From positions 8,215,365-8,279,364 of the forward strand of contig JAJEKV010000050.1 of assembly GCA_021234155.1 (NCBI GenBank): DNA of 64,000 bases, written 5' to 3'. Every line of letters begins with the position of its first letter. Position 1 is the stretch's first letter. Of the stretch, positions 11,328 through 24,214 are shown one piece after another. The position numbers and the translations under genes are program-made. The notes under the pieces are model-generated. The model saw only the letters and a list, made by a program, of their open reading frames with translations, did not search any database and was not told where the DNA came from. This stretch comes from Isoetes taiwanensis (taxonomy: Eukaryota; Streptophyta; Lycopodiopsida; Isoetales; Isoetaceae).

Positions 11328-12264
11328 GCCCAAAATAAGTATCAGATCCTTTTTCCATCATTTTGGATTTTGGATTTCCGATGCCACATCCTTTCTCCAT
11401 CTGGTGGATTTTGGATTCCCATGCTGCCATTGCCATTCCCATGCTGCCTCTTGAACATCCATCCTTATAGCCTGCTGCCACCGCCATCGCATGCCCCCCA
11501 TTTCTACATTCTTGGCTATGGAGTATGCCCAGATTTGAGGGTTATTCTGGATTTTGGATTTTTCCCACGCCACTATTGTTAGGCTGCAAAAACTCTAAAC
11601 TAAACTGATTAGTACTGATCAGAGCTCCAATCCGGAGCTATGAATATGTAGTAATTACTTGTCAACATAACATCACGTGTCCAAAGGTCTGTGTTTATAA
11701 ACCATCTTGAAATATTCTAACTACACTATGTTAACACAATCCCTAACTTATGTAGTCACTGCCTAATAGTCCAGATTTATATTAGTGTAAAGCGTCTAAA
11801 GAAACTTCCTAATTTCATACATAGCATGCATATACTATGTTGATAGAACTAATGCATTGTGCAAAGAAACCGTCCAATTTCATAGCTTACAACAGCCAAT
11901 CTATATTTATATCTAATGATGATAAAAGAATGAAAAGATCAATCATCCAGATTATGCAGATAGTGGTATCACACTTCCCTTGTTTTGTGTGTTACTAGCT
12001 ATTCAATTCAAATGAAAAAACCTGATTAGATGAACGTCCTCATCTTCGAGTTTTTTGAAGGCCTGCAGCATAATTGATTGTGCTATTCCTTGTTCCACTT
12101 TGTTGGACATTCTGCAGTTGGCAAAACTTCTTGTAGAGTCCCAAACATGGTTTTTGATTATTCTATAGATGTTTTCACATAATCTGCAACACATCCTCAA
12201 GCACTTGATGTAAGAGCACTTGTAAGCTATTATTTATTAAAGCCTTTAGGCTCTCCTTCAGTCA
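11328..12264. other. No supported gene
   Basis: AT-rich sequence. A minus-strand frame at 12003-12200 (FANCRMSNKVEQGIAQSIML) has protein-like composition but no recognised domain. Confidence 0.3.
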
Positions 12265-12365
12265 TTTTGGTGATCCGGGAACCAGTTGGAGGGTCGTGCC
12301 CTCGCTATCCTGGCCTACGGCGGGGGTTAGACCCCTCAGTCCGTAGCGTATCCCAGTCTCCTTTT
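12265..12365 (+). repeat. Shared core repeat (SINE-like), copy 2 of 3
   Basis: 'gaaccagttggagggtcgtg', 'ccctcgctatcctgg' and 'tacggcgggggttagacccc' match the cores at 10.82 and 18.89 kb. It lies just outside the Helitron 3' end at 12395. Confidence 0.6.
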
Positions 12366-12394
12366 TTACTACAAATATCACACTTATATACATA

Positions 12395-15300
12395 CTAGAA
12401 AAAGTGCCCAGCGTTGCTGGGCTTTTGCTGGAAATTATCTATATCATAAGATATTATGTCGTTTATTATGTATCAATTTTTTTTCCTTTTGTTAAATTGC
12501 AAAGAACGCTTAATTTTAATGCAAGGTTTTGTGAAAAGTCCAATGACTGAGAAAAGTTTGGGATTGGTATTTATTGGACCTTGGTTTGGATATATCATAT
12601 GTGATTTTTAGGACTAAAGAGGGTCATCTCTTTTACCATTCTCAAATAGTTGCATAACATGCCAAAGGTAAACATTTTATAGTACATCCTATGGTTTAGA
12701 AAAATGGAAACTTTCAAGTAAATTGATTGAAGTGTTTAAACAAAGGAAATATTACCACATAAAGCAAATAATCTTTTACAATAATGACATTCGCTTTGAA
12801 TGTTCTAAAATATGTTGGAGCATAAAACTTGGCAATTTTCTGGCATGGAGCAATTTCAACTTAAATTGAACTGAATTAAATTGATTAGAGAAAATTACAA
12901 TAATTAATCACTTCAAGAAAGTATTAGTTAAAGCTGCATAATGCAAAAAAATGATTTCATTCACTGTTCACATGTTGTCTTCGCAATTGTAAGGAGACAA
13001 TATTCCCGTAAGAGCAACTTATGGAGCTTAACTCATCAAATCCAAGCGCTCTATAGGCGAGAATATGCTCTCTACATGCTATTTCAGTTCTGATATCAGT
13101 TCTGATATGAATATTCATCATATTGAATTTCCATGTGCCAGCAATATTAACTTATCAAGTTAATTATAAATGATGCCCCTGAGTACACTGCAAGGAGTTT
13201 CCATGCCATTGAATGTCAAAAGTGACCCAATCAAATTGCATTTTATTCACAACATATACCTGTGATAACGAAGCACAGTTAGTTTCTCTTCCCCTAGAAA
13301 AGCCAACAAAATCATCATGCAGCATATGAATATGTATTCAATTTATCAAGTTCATAAGATTGCATGTACATGACAAAGAAAAACTTACACTCAACATTTA
13401 AACATTGCCTATCTTTGCCAATTGGCACTGATAGAGGATCTAGAATTGGTTCATGAGCATGCAAGACAGATCTTTTGCCCTTCCAATTTAAAGCTGCATA
13501 GGAAACAATTGAAGCTGCTCAGACATACATGCAGAATTGATGTCAAGTAAGAATAGTTACCCTCCAGTTGTAGCAGTCGTAGGCCTTCTGACGGCATCAT
13601 TCTGCCTCACTTCCTCAAGAACCTTTAGCAACTTCTTATTTTCAACGACAAATAAATAGGATACTGCAAGAAAGGAGGGTGTGAAAAGAACTATAAGATG
13701 TACCAAAAAGATGAAATGATATCCAATTCTATTGTCAAAAAAGAGACACATTTTTTGAATTCAAAATGGAAGAGACTAAACGTTAACGTAATCCTACTGC
13801 CTGTGAGATTGCCCCCACATGTTTCTATTAAACATAGATCTACGAACACAATCTATTTTACTTACTTTTGTTTACAACTATTTTAGATAAACAATTAGAC
13901 ACGTTAGGCACCATGAAACTTTGATGTAAACCCTTAGCTTGTTGACAATAAACAAGTTTCAGTGTCATATGGCCTACAAATTTTGCTTCTCGTTCTTGCT
14001 AACGTTTTTTTTAATTGCAACTCAAAGTGCCCGAGACTTTGTACTCTCATTAAATGTACCATCTAACCTCATGCTAGTTGCCCTGAATAGTAGTGTAGGA
14101 ACGTAAAGAACCTTTGGCCCTCTGAATCTTTTTCTTCAGAATCATCAGCTAGTTTGCTTCTATATGTTTATGGAAGCAATAATAGCAGAATCGTTTGTGT
14201 TGGAAATAGTCTGCACATTGTCAACTCATGATATGAATTTATCAAAGGAAAGAAGATAAATTTTATCACACTCTAGCATGCAATTTAGTACTGCAATATG
14301 ACAGCTTCTTGTAAAAGCACACCAGAAGGCTTTGGCAGGGTTGAACTTAGCCATTTACTGTAGGAGTTGGCAAGGTGCAATTTGTTTAGAAACTTACAAA
14401 ACACTTTTAATATAATTTAAAATCCAATCTATAATGTGGGAATAAATTCCTATTTTTTTTGAGTTTTTAGCATATTTATTTATTAACATAGTTAGGTGCG
14501 CTTATACAGGACCGTAGTTTGTAAAAAGGGTTTTTGTAATTAAAATAGGGTTTAAGCGTTGCTGGGCTATAAGGCAGTGGTTGGACTGACCATTGATTTC
14601 CGGTCCTTCATACATCTTACAATAATCTCATGGTCTAGGTTGGAACTTTCCCCCTTTTGTTACACGACGACATCACTAAGCAACGTGTCTAGGTTGCATG
14701 TTGTTTGCTAGAACTTGCACTTGAATTATTATAGAAAGGATCTTCGTGAACACACAATGAACAAAGTGAGGCACTTTTGCAACCCAGTACTCTCCTTGGA
14801 TACCTTACATCACTTGCATATCTTACAACATATTTCCAATAAGAACAAGATAGAACTACTTCATTTCATAAAAACAAATTTTGTTTTGGGTCTCCAAGAA
14901 CCTTTGCAGCTTTAACATTTTGTTTTACATGCTTAGTCATATTTTATTTGTGTCTCAAGGAACCTTTGCCACTTTGACATTTAGTTTTACATGCTCGATC
15001 ATCCAAAAGGCGGTCATCCAAAAGGCAGGATAACTTCTCCTCATTCAAATCTTGAATCGAGAAACCATTAATGCATGTAAACTTAAGATTGCATGCCATC
15101 TGTTCAATATCAACTTTACTCGCAATATCTCATAGACATTGAAATCTTGACCAGATGTTATGCAAACTTAATTGCTCGTCTTACGCTAAAAATGCTTGTA
15201 TACCCTGACAATGTGGAAATGCACGATCGGGCAGGAAAGATCTAACCCTGACAATGTGGAAATGCATAAAATGCAAACCCTTATATCACAAAACCAAACT

Positions 15301-18300
15301 GCAAATATCATCGTATCTTACCATCATCCATAGGCTTTCTTGAGGCTTTCTTGAGGCATATGTGGGTTTTTGGCTCTCCATCATAATGGAGTCTATCTAG
15401 AAGTCTTGAACATGCAGTAATTCTTTGTCCAGGGTCGACCACTTAAATTTAGTGGGAACAGATGAGGAAATATATTTTCATCTTCATAAATAACCAAGGT
15501 GAAAGGGATGAGCCTGAGCTTCATTATTCAAAAGGGATTTTTGTGACCATGTTATCCTTTTTCAATTGCTACGTCAAGCTACTAACGTTAACGTCCTATA
15601 ATATCCTATAATACAGACACAAACATCAATGTTTATGAGGTCTGCAAATGGTCAAGAATATCTATGGTCTGGAATAGCTATCTATATCGAGGATAAGCTG
15701 AAGAAAAATCAAACATTGGCAGAATGTAGAGAACACGTCATGTTTATTTTTTCACACACTTGTATGCTAGATTTACGTGATCCCTAGGTCTCATTTAAGC
15801 CCTCCCGCCACCCAGTGAAAAAATAACGCATTAGCATGTATCTTATAGAAATGGCAAGAGCCTATGTTAGATTTTGTAGTGAAATAAACTAAAGAATAAA
15901 TGAATCTTATGCCACAGTATGCTAAGACTCAAGAACTTAGCATTTATATTTGTTATCATCCAAGTCAATTCATGGGCAAATGCTGCATTATTTGCTATCG
16001 TTTAATGACCATATGGTTTGGTGTGCAGTGATGCCGATAATTAGTAGAATGAAGAAGAACCACATCTTACATGATAATTGTCTCCGGCATCTTCTCCTTC
16101 TTCATCATCTGCATGCTGCCCTTCATACTTTCACCCAAAGAACATATAAGACTACAAATCAAAAAGATTATCACAAAGAAGACTACAAATCACAAAAATG
16201 CCAAATTGACAACCTTATCAGAAGAGAACCAACCTTAACCTGAAGGAACATAAAAAGAGAAAGCGCAATAGATGTATAGCATCCCTTTTAAAATAGAATC
16301 TCATGAACTTGCTCAAAGTTCCTACAAAGTTGGAACATTTGCCCTTGCAAATCTCTTTCCCGAAGCTGCCCACACAATAGGGGTTTAAGGTAAAAATTTG
16401 TGCACATGCATGTATCAACAACTTGAAAGCCAAGATCTTACATTGGTCACAGTAGCTATTAAAGCAGCACTTGCTTGTAACACTGCATCTCTCATAACCC
16501 CTGCATCTCTCATAACCCCTGTACAAAGAGGACAACGAAACTCTGCTGGAACATCTGAAGCTGGACGATGTGCAAAAACTGGCACATCCATTTCCTTCTC
16601 AAAAACAGCCCTGAAATCAGCTTGCACTTCTCAATAATCTTAACATACAAAGGGAAGCCAAAAACTATTCATTGTATGTCTTACTCGTTTGGCTTTAGAA
16701 CTGCTACTTCGCCATTTGGCAACACGTAAATCTGGATTTGCAACCAGCATAGTCTTGGGAATTCCAGTTGGCAACTTGACCTTCTTCATATTATATGTCG
16801 GATCACCATTTGTAGGACAATGTTGGATATAATGTCCTACATGTAATAACCGAATTCTATAAATTTTATTACTGCATGCAATATCTTTTTAAAAAAAAAA
16901 AGTCATGCATAACACCACAAACCTGCAACCCCACAACGATGACAGACATAGCCTGCAGGGGGAGTCTTTTTGAGAAAAGGTTGACCTGCAAAGAGCCACC
17001 TTAGAAAGTGCCAAGAATAATATACAAGTGACCATACCAAGAAGCTATAAATGTTGGTTATTGAGAACCGAAAACGGTACACAACCAGTCTTTGAGAGAT
17101 ACTAATGACAAGAGTTACAAATTGACCATACAAACCCCAGACAAAAGCAGGAAACATTAAGCTTTGACACAAACATATAATAGAAAATAGGGTAGTAGAA
17201 GATCCATAAAACCCACCATAAAATGGAACAGGAAATGCAAAAGTATTTACCATATCCGCTTCCCCCACCGGGTCTCATCTGGCCACCCCTGCCAAAGCCT
17301 CGGCCACCAGCAGAGGCTTCTTGAGTTTGCCTGTGAAATTGATACAATGGCTTTCAGCAAGAATAACCCAGGCAGTAGCTATCCATAAAATTGATAGTAT
17401 ATGAAATCAGTCACCTTTGCCAATCACTATTTGATGCATCAAGGAAAGCTTTAATCTTTGTCTCCTCCTCAACTCTATTAATTGAAGGCTGACTCTGCGC
17501 AACTTGTGGTTGCAAAATCTCAGGTTCCTCATAAAGATCGACCCCAAAATCATCAGCCCAATCATTCTGCAATAATTAATTCAATGGGATGAGCTTTTAA
17601 TCCACAGCAGAACAAACAGACTACTGAAACTTACATGATTCCTTTGAGAACTGGGAGCAGCATCAAAATCACTCCTCTTCTGAGTGGTTTCATGTTCATC
17701 GGGTAGCATCTCTGGCCTGCAAATTAAACAAGCAATCCCACCATTTAACATCAAAAACAAAAATGCTGTCATACATAAACCCATGGACAAAGAGGCTCTA
17801 CTTCATGTTCATACTTCTGAAAGCTGGCAGTTGCAAGCTGCCTAGCGCAAAAACCAAGGTACTAAATACAGAAACCAGAAACTGGAAAATGAGTTCCAAG
17901 ATTTAGACAATACTCTTTTGGCGTTTCGGTAACAATTGGCAACCGGGCTTCCCGTTCTAATCATAATAAAGGTACCTAGAGAGAGGAATAGGGTCGGGAA
18001 AGGGCTCCGGCCACTAACACCGCTTCGCTCCATTCATAATATCCCAGAAAGTCCCGTCCAGGAAGATGCATAACCATTGCATATCTTCTTTAAGAAAAAA
18101 GCAAGGAAGAATACGTGCAAACCGTTTGAGGATCAGCTCTGGCATTATGTGTTCGGCCAGTCTTGGCCTTATGAAAAACGACCTTAAGCAGATCGACCCT
18201 AACTCTGCTAAATGCCATTTCCAGCTGCAGAATAAACCCTTAGTATTTCTATAAATCCACATGCAAACTTGCAGATCATAAATCCAGGCCCACGAACTAT

Positions 18301-18814
18301 GAACTGGATTTTTATCAGTATCGGCCATTTTTGCCTGTTTCTACCTGTTTTTAGAAGAAGCGACCATTGTAGTCGGATGAACTGCGGCCACTGTGGTTGG
18401 AGCCATGTCCAGAATGCCCTTACCATTTGTCTGCCATTTCCATTTCCATAATCCTTAAGCGCATCAATCAAATAACCAAAATAAACAAAATAGAAAGAAA
18501 GATCTGAGTTTTAGGCCCACGACAATCCCTTTAATCGAAGCATGCATTTAGATAGGCATGCATTTAGATAGGCAGTGTAGGCTACCTTGCTGAATCCCAG
18601 GAAAAGATGCTTTGTACAGAAGAATAGGACATCGTTTCCGGGTAGGCATATAGATCGTCTGCATATAGAGCGCGGATTGTGGAAATAGGAAGCGCTGGTT
18701 GTGGCTGGTTGTGAAAAGAAACCGTTAAATCGAAGGGATGAAATTAAAGTAAAAAACTCGAGGGCTAAGATGGCGCACAAACTATCCTAAAACGCCATTA
18801 TTATTATATATAGA
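12395..18814 (-). mobile_element. Helitron-like element carrying a PQT3-like pseudogene
   Basis: Read on the minus strand, the 3' end is a textbook Helitron terminus: hairpin GCCCAGCAACGCTGGGC (12422-12406), a short spacer, then CTAG (12398-12395) followed by host T. The 5' end is inferred: on the minus strand TCTATATATAATAATAATGG begins at 18814 with host T on the + side (18815), which gives the expected A^T target, but no empty site confirms it. Cargo on the same strand is a frameshifted E3-ligase gene. No Rep/helicase coding is seen, so it is non-autonomous. A second half hairpin ('gcgttgctgggctataa', ~14556) suggests nesting. Confidence 0.6.
16425..17990 (-). pseudogene. PQT3/RBBP6-like E3 ubiquitin ligase pseudogene (DWNN, zinc knuckle, RING)
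   Basis: Minus-strand pieces follow the order of the plant PQT3-like (RBBP6/MPE1) family. First is the end of a DWNN domain, GTFIMIR then RLPIVTETP in another frame (17975-17905). Next is a linker with DWADDFGVDLYEEPEI and EEETKIKAFLDASNSDWQR (17574-17410), then a Gly/Arg-rich stretch (17336-17255). A CCHC zinc knuckle, CHRCGVAG then HYIQHCPTNGDPTYN, reads cleanly across a GT-AG intron (16837-16922). Then come KLPTGIPKTM, and a RING/U-box starting VPAEFRCPLC (~16545) with SKCCFNSYCDQC. The RING has an in-frame duplication of GVMRDA and, just after it, a one-base loss that breaks the frame. The family ubiquitinates nuclear targets, but this copy looks dead and sits inside a Helitron, as a captured gene would. 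Confidence 0.7.
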
Positions 18815-18884
18815 TATAGATGCATTGTGTCTTTTCATGCTGTCTTTTCATGCTGGCTGTTATTCTATGGCGGGAGTTTATAGT

Positions 18885-18985
18885 GGTCCAGATTACCAGT
18901 TGGTGGGTCCAGCCCTCGCTATCCTGGTGTACGGCGGAGGCTGAGCCTCTCTGTCCCGTAACTTATGTCGTCCACCTTTTACTCA
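18885..18985 (+). repeat. Shared core repeat (SINE-like), copy 3 of 3
   Basis: 'gattaccagttggtgggtcc', 'ccctcgctatcctgg' and 'gtacggcggaggctgagcc' match the cores at 10.82 and 12.27 kb. Confidence 0.6.
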
Positions 18986-19126
18986 AATGCATTTGCCTTG
19001 CCTATGCAGCCCCTAGCCTCTGATGTATTCCCTAATTTGTGTCTGAATATAAACTAGAAATATTTGATCTCTTTTATAAACTTAAGAGCTAAAGAAATCT
19101 CAAAGCCAGAGAAAAGTAGAGAGCAA

Positions 19127-19330
19127 ATTAGATAAGATAAGATAAGATAAAATTTTAACGTCCTCGAAAACCCAAACGAGTTATGGGACCCAATACAAAA
19201 GATGGGGCATAAGCCCGATCACCGTGACAAAGGAAAAAGAATATGAACATGAAAAAACATAACACAAATAATAATAAGTGTGCACATGCATATGAGCTAA
19301 ACATAACCAAACCATGGGTTTCGAGGCCCT
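19127..19330 (-). mobile_element. LINE 3' tail, related family, (AGATA)n-type tail
   Basis: A (gataa)n run (about 19130-19151) is followed by 'ttttaacgtcctcg' and 'gttatgggacccaataca'. That is the same order as the inverted L1 tails (short tandem tail, 'cgtcc', 'ggaccca'), but diverged. It reads 3' to 5' on the + strand. Confidence 0.5.
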
Positions 19331-21090
19331 TGGTCTCGGACAAATTGTGCCTCCCCAGACACTCGCCCATTTTATTTGAAGCCTAGCTTCTCGACCTTAC
19401 ATAACTCCGGCGCCCGGGTCATTTGGAGCGGAGAGAGATCCTCTTGAATCGAGAACCGGGTGTCTTCGGATGACTTCCATGTTGAAGGACATGACTGGCC
19501 CCGTGGGCTATTGAACCGCTGCGACTATATGGCGGGTTTGGTCCGTCTCTCGAGCCCCAACCACCTTATTTGTAATAATGGCGGGCCTTTGAATTTGCAT
19601 AATATCTCGGAAGAAGTTAGTTGCTCGCTCTACATCTAAGGCGGGATTTGCCTTCGCGGCACGGACAATCATAAATTCAAGCTCTTGTCTCGCTTTCAAG
19701 CTTTGCCAAGGCGGTCGCCGCTTGCATGTTCCTAGAATCCTCTGCGTGGGGCAGGTGCTCTGTGCTTGCTCTTGTGTGCCATCATGATCTTTATCGGTCA
19801 CCTTCACATCAGCAATCCCACCGGCTTACATTTCCACCCCGTCATCGGTCATCTTCACATCGGCAATCCCACCGCTTCTTACGCTTTCCACCCGGTCATC
19901 GGTTACATGGGCTCACGAGGGTTTGGGTTTGGGCATCGGTATGGGATTTTGGGCAAGAGGAGGGAGATGTCTACGTGAGGTACCGCTTCCAAGATGGCGG
20001 AGTAAAGCGATTCAAGATCCGGAAGAGGAGCTTACCGTCCAAGGAAATGATGGGGCCTGCAAGAGATGCTTTCTGCAAGGTGTCCAAAAGGAAATGTTGG
20101 TCTGATAAGGGCAAGAGCGGAAGAACTGTGCTTGAAGTGAAGGCGTGTTGATTTATCGATCAAATTTGAAAACCGAAAATGTTGAAGCCATGTGACACGC
20201 AAGCTCTCGGCCAAATGAAGTTTTGGCGACGTTGTCCACGCTTAGCCATGGGATATGGGCGCAGTGGAGATATGTGTTATGATTTCCCAACCAAATAAAC
20301 GTGGTTGAAGCCGATTGAGAAATCAGGTGGTCAAGCCGGGATTGAAAATCTGGCGCTAACGAACTGGCCGTGGGAACTCGAAACTCTATATGAAAATCAA
20401 AGCTAGGGAAGTAGCCCGGTGAACAACACCGGGCACAATACAGTCTAGGTGAATTCAAACGAAGCTAATACCTGGTACCTATGGCCGACATGGCAGATGG
20501 CAGATGACAACCACGGGGCGTAGCTGGAGAACTGAGCGGAATCTGAGATATGAAGTCCACGTTTTTGTATCTTGCTAATTACTCCTGATAGGAATTTACC
20601 CGAGCATGACCTGAAGGCCCTCGTGGCCCCGATGCCTATGGCCAAAATTGCGGATGGGGGTCTCTGTTGACCTCGGGCGCGTTTTTAACAAACCTGAATT
20701 GAACCGTAACTTGGTGCTTACTTGGAGTTACTAGGGCATGACGCCGAGATGTCTGGCCTTAATTGGAGACTTGGTTTGCCAACGCCCTGGCCGAGTCAAC
20801 GGGTGAAGATGTTTGCTATGGTACTGCCTAATCCCAAATCCCTGCTTCTTGCCGAACCGTCCCAATCGCTGTCGCGGTCCGCGGCTTATGATTGATGCTA
20901 CCCCTCTAACCGATTCTTACATGGCGAGAGGGGCATGGGCCCCTCGGCGCCTAGGGCGCCACGCCAAAAAGCGGCGCTAAAGCGGGCAGCGCCAAAGCGG
21001 CAGGAGTATTAGAGTGACTAACATGCCAGAAAATATCTTTACTAAATGCAATGTCTTAAAATCAAAATATATGCTACCCCAAGCTAACAG
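19331..21090. other. GC-richer unassigned sequence with short ORFs
   Basis: Nothing is recognised. A 46-bp tandem repeat ('cttcacatcggcaatcccac', about 19800-19900) is present. A + frame ending at 20151 (YVRYRFQDGGVKRFKIRKRS, ~19970-20040) has protein-like charge patterns but no known domain. Confidence 0.3.
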
Positions 21091-21149
21091 AATTGGTCAT
21101 TGCCTTGATTCAAAATGAAACGAAAACTTATCTCGGCCCGGATTCGCTT

Positions 21150-21500
21150 CGTGTGCAAAGTTTCAGAGGCCGAGGTTTCAGAGCTGAACCGTCTTTCCCA
21201 ACAGGCCAATCTCTGAAAAGCTTAAACACCATTGGATGGAGTGCTCAAAGAGCTTTCCAACAAGCCCAAACACACCCAAAACTGCCACCAGATACAGAAG
21301 TTATGGCCAAAAGAAAACTGCAGCCAAACCCTAGCGCCGCCAAAAGAGGGCCGGGACTGTCAGGTGGATTCCGTCGCCTAAAACAGAGGAAACACCATAC
21401 AAATCATACGCCGTCGGAAAGCTCGTTCGATAAGCTTTCCAAGAGCCCAAGAACACCTGAATCTGACACCGGAATACAAATTCTTTCTCATCCTCCAGTA
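21150..21500. repeat. Diverged internal duplication around 'gagctttccaa' motif
   Basis: 'aaagagctttccaacaagcc' then 'cacccaaaactgccaccaga' (21245-21295) recurs in diverged form as 'ataagctttccaagagccca' then 'aacacctgaatctgacaccg' (21430-21475). Motifs of this kind are common inside plant LTR retrotransposon noncoding regions. No LTR pair was found. Confidence 0.4.
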
Positions 21501-23026
21501 GCCCGTCCTGTCTTATTTCATTGTGGACATCCACGTAAGTGCATTCTTGGGACACCATCACGAGGCCAAGGTCAGCCACGATTCCACAACCTTCATTCAC
21601 CTTAACAACTATCGTCCTTTCCATTTTCTTCAGCCTGACACAATGAAAGAAACAGCAAAGTAATATTAGAGAGATGCTTGTGAATGTATAGCGTTACCGA
21701 CATGCATGCATAAAACTGATCTTAACAGACCTTACTTAGATGCAAAAAACCCTCTAAAAACCAGATTTCCACCACGGGTCTCAGAGAATGGAGGCCGAAA
21801 TGGAGAAAGGGGAAGCTTGGCCTGCAAAAAAAAGAGCATCAACAATGCAAATGGACTTTAAAATCAAATGCATCAACAATGGTTTATGCTGCTCGTCTAA
21901 CTACTTCCTAATCCGTTCATGACTAAACTCTGTGCTAGATTTTTATGTGGCAGGGACGAAAAAACTTCAAAACATTACCTCCGAAACACCAAATCCTAAA
22001 ACATTTTTCTGGCATGTGCGCTTCGGATTCAAACCCCTAAAACGTACTCTTACGCCTTAGCAGCTCCAAGAAATCCATCCCCGGACCGTGGAAAATGCAT
22101 ACATCTGGGCGCCAAAACGTATGAGCGCCCGCATGTATACGTACTATTTTTTTTCGAAAAAACCCCTTCTCCGTCCACGCACATGTATTCTACGGAATAC
22201 ATACGTGAACCCCCCGGGTGTTGCAGGTCCCGCCTGGAAGCCATAACCATAGCCACGTGAAGGTATTCTTAGTCTTCGTCTGTAGATATATGCCTGAAGG
22301 TATGCCCTTTAACGAACTAAATTATGCTTTAAAATTTGTGGCTAAAAAAGAAGAAAAAAACATTTGGAATCCATAGTTATTTTATCTACAAATTTCTCCA
22401 TGAAGTATGTGTCTAGTAGTTTCACTTTTGCATAAGAATCCATAGGTAAGGAAAAAAAATTAAAACATCACCTAGAAGCTATGCTGTGGTATGAGTTGGA
22501 CTCAGGGAGCATGCTAGAGGGTTCAACAACTACTGACGTCTTTTGTTTATGTATATCAGTAATGGATTGATTGAGTATGTATATTTTCTTCTGAAGCACC
22601 TAAATTAAATGCATAATCAGCACCAATGATATCATGAACATCATCTTCTGTCCAATTAAAGTCATAAGGTTCATTTCCTTTGAACTGCATTTCTGTCGGG
22701 CCCACTGCTCTATGAACCTCAAAAGCATCTGAAAATGAGAATAAAACTAGCACATTAGAAACATAGTAAAAGAAATTTATGAATTGGGCATGCAAACCTT
22801 GCACGCCATGGAGATGAATATTTCCTTCATATTCTCTAACAATTTCTTCAAGATGCACATCAGCACTAGGATTGTCAAAATTAATTGTTTCTACTATATG
22901 AGAGCATAACCGCAGAAACTGCTGAGATTGTTCTTGAAGGTAGTGCAAACTGGATAGCAGATCGTTAGGATCAAAGATAGAACCATGCTTTGAAAGGGAA
23001 GAAAGAAAAGCGCCTTCCCAATCCAT
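21440..23026 (-). pseudogene. Unrecognised multi-exon gene fragment
   Basis: The minus-strand frame from 23026 starts MDWEGAFLSSLSKHGSIFDP and contains LHYLQEQSQQFLRLCSHIVE. It is interrupted by a stretch that looks like an intron ending 'ttttcag' before DAFEVHRAVGPTEMQFKGNE (~22730). Downstream, possible exons read LPLSPFRPPFSETRGGNLVF (~21815) and ERTIVVKVNEGCGIVADLGL (~21620-21560), after which the frame runs into repeat sequence. The residue patterns look genuinely coding but I do not recognise the family, and the fragments may not all belong to one gene. The end inside repeat DNA suggests truncation. Confidence 0.35.
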
Positions 23027-23362
23027 TCGACCTTAAAAACATCTGAAAAGAATCAGAATGAAATTTGAAACAAGAAAATAGAAACTAAGGCCGCCAATTC
23101 CAAATTCGAAAAAGGAATCAAGCACCAACATAATCGGGATTGATGACAGGGCTAGCAAATCGACCACACCTCAGCAAGAATTTGGTGATCAACCGTTCCA
23201 AAAGCTCGGATCCATGGCGGGTGAAAATTTGGCGGGTGAGGGAAATTGGGTGAAGGCCACGTAAAGGGCGGTAGAAGGGTAATCAGCACCTGATCAGCAC
23301 CCTGTATCGCGACATGCTATGACGTGCTCAATTGTATACGTCAATGAAAAAAAAAAACACCC

Positions 23363-23590
23363 ATGTCATGTTTGAGCATAGGTGGCATGTTTGAGCCAAG
23401 TGTCATGTTTGAGCTTAGATGGCATGTTGCTAGTGCATGTTTGACCTAGGGTCAATGCTTGAGCCTAGGTGGTATGTTTATCCCATGTGTCATGTTTGAG
23501 CCTGGGTGGCATGTTTGAGTGTATGTGGCATCATGAGCCTAGGTGGCATGTTTGAGCCACATGTCATATTTGAGCCTAGGTGGCATGTTC
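23363..23590. repeat. Minisatellite block M1, 'ggtggcatgtttgagcc' units
   Basis: Repeats of about 18-22 bp built on 'tggcatgtttgagccta' with 'gtgtcatgtttgagc' variants. Open frames across it are repeat translations. Confidence 0.85.
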
Positions 23591-24200
23591 GCAACTTGTT
23601 TTCTACTTTTACTACAATGATTGGAAGTATATGCAAGAAAAGTTTCACGAAGATCTTTTCATAATTATTCTTCCAACAAACTTCTGCCAAGAAAGGTAGC
23701 CAACTGAAATATTGTCTAGCCACCAGTGTCTAGCCTTGTGCTCCAATCAGGTAATAACAATTATATAGTGAAACTAGCTTTTGCTTCTCCATATTCATTT
23801 GTCTTCATTCTAGCAGTCCTAATGATGCTTCTATTCTCAATTCAATCTAAGACCAAGTCTACTATCTAGTCAAGATCAACTCTAAGTAGAACGGTCCCAA
23901 ACAATGTCTTGCTACTACAAAAGCGGCCCTTGATAAATTCTAATTGCAACATCGAGAGGAGTACAGATCCAAACTCTATTATGTCTGTTCTTATTACTTC
24001 GCATTGCTTCTCGGCCATGTTTCACGTGCAAAAGATCAAAACTCAACCTCCAAAATGAAAACACTTCAAGAACCTGACAACTCATACGGTTTACGTTTCG
24101 TAAGCCCTATCTTTGTCAGATTCGACCAGGACTTTGCGTCATGTCTTGATGGGGCGGGGGAGGGGGGTGAGGGAAGATCTATGCCCTAGCACGAACCCTT
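23591..24200. repeat. Composite repeat block N1
   Basis: The block contains, in order, 'cttgttttctacttttacta', 'aggtagccaactgaa', 'gtgctccaatcaggtaa', 'ctaattgcaacatcgagagg', 'aaaacactt' and 'cttgatgg'. The same order recurs at 27546-28120, partly at 28771-29000, at 31661-32310 and partly at 32316-32620. Confidence 0.8.
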
Positions 24201-24214
24201 GAAACCCCCGAAGC

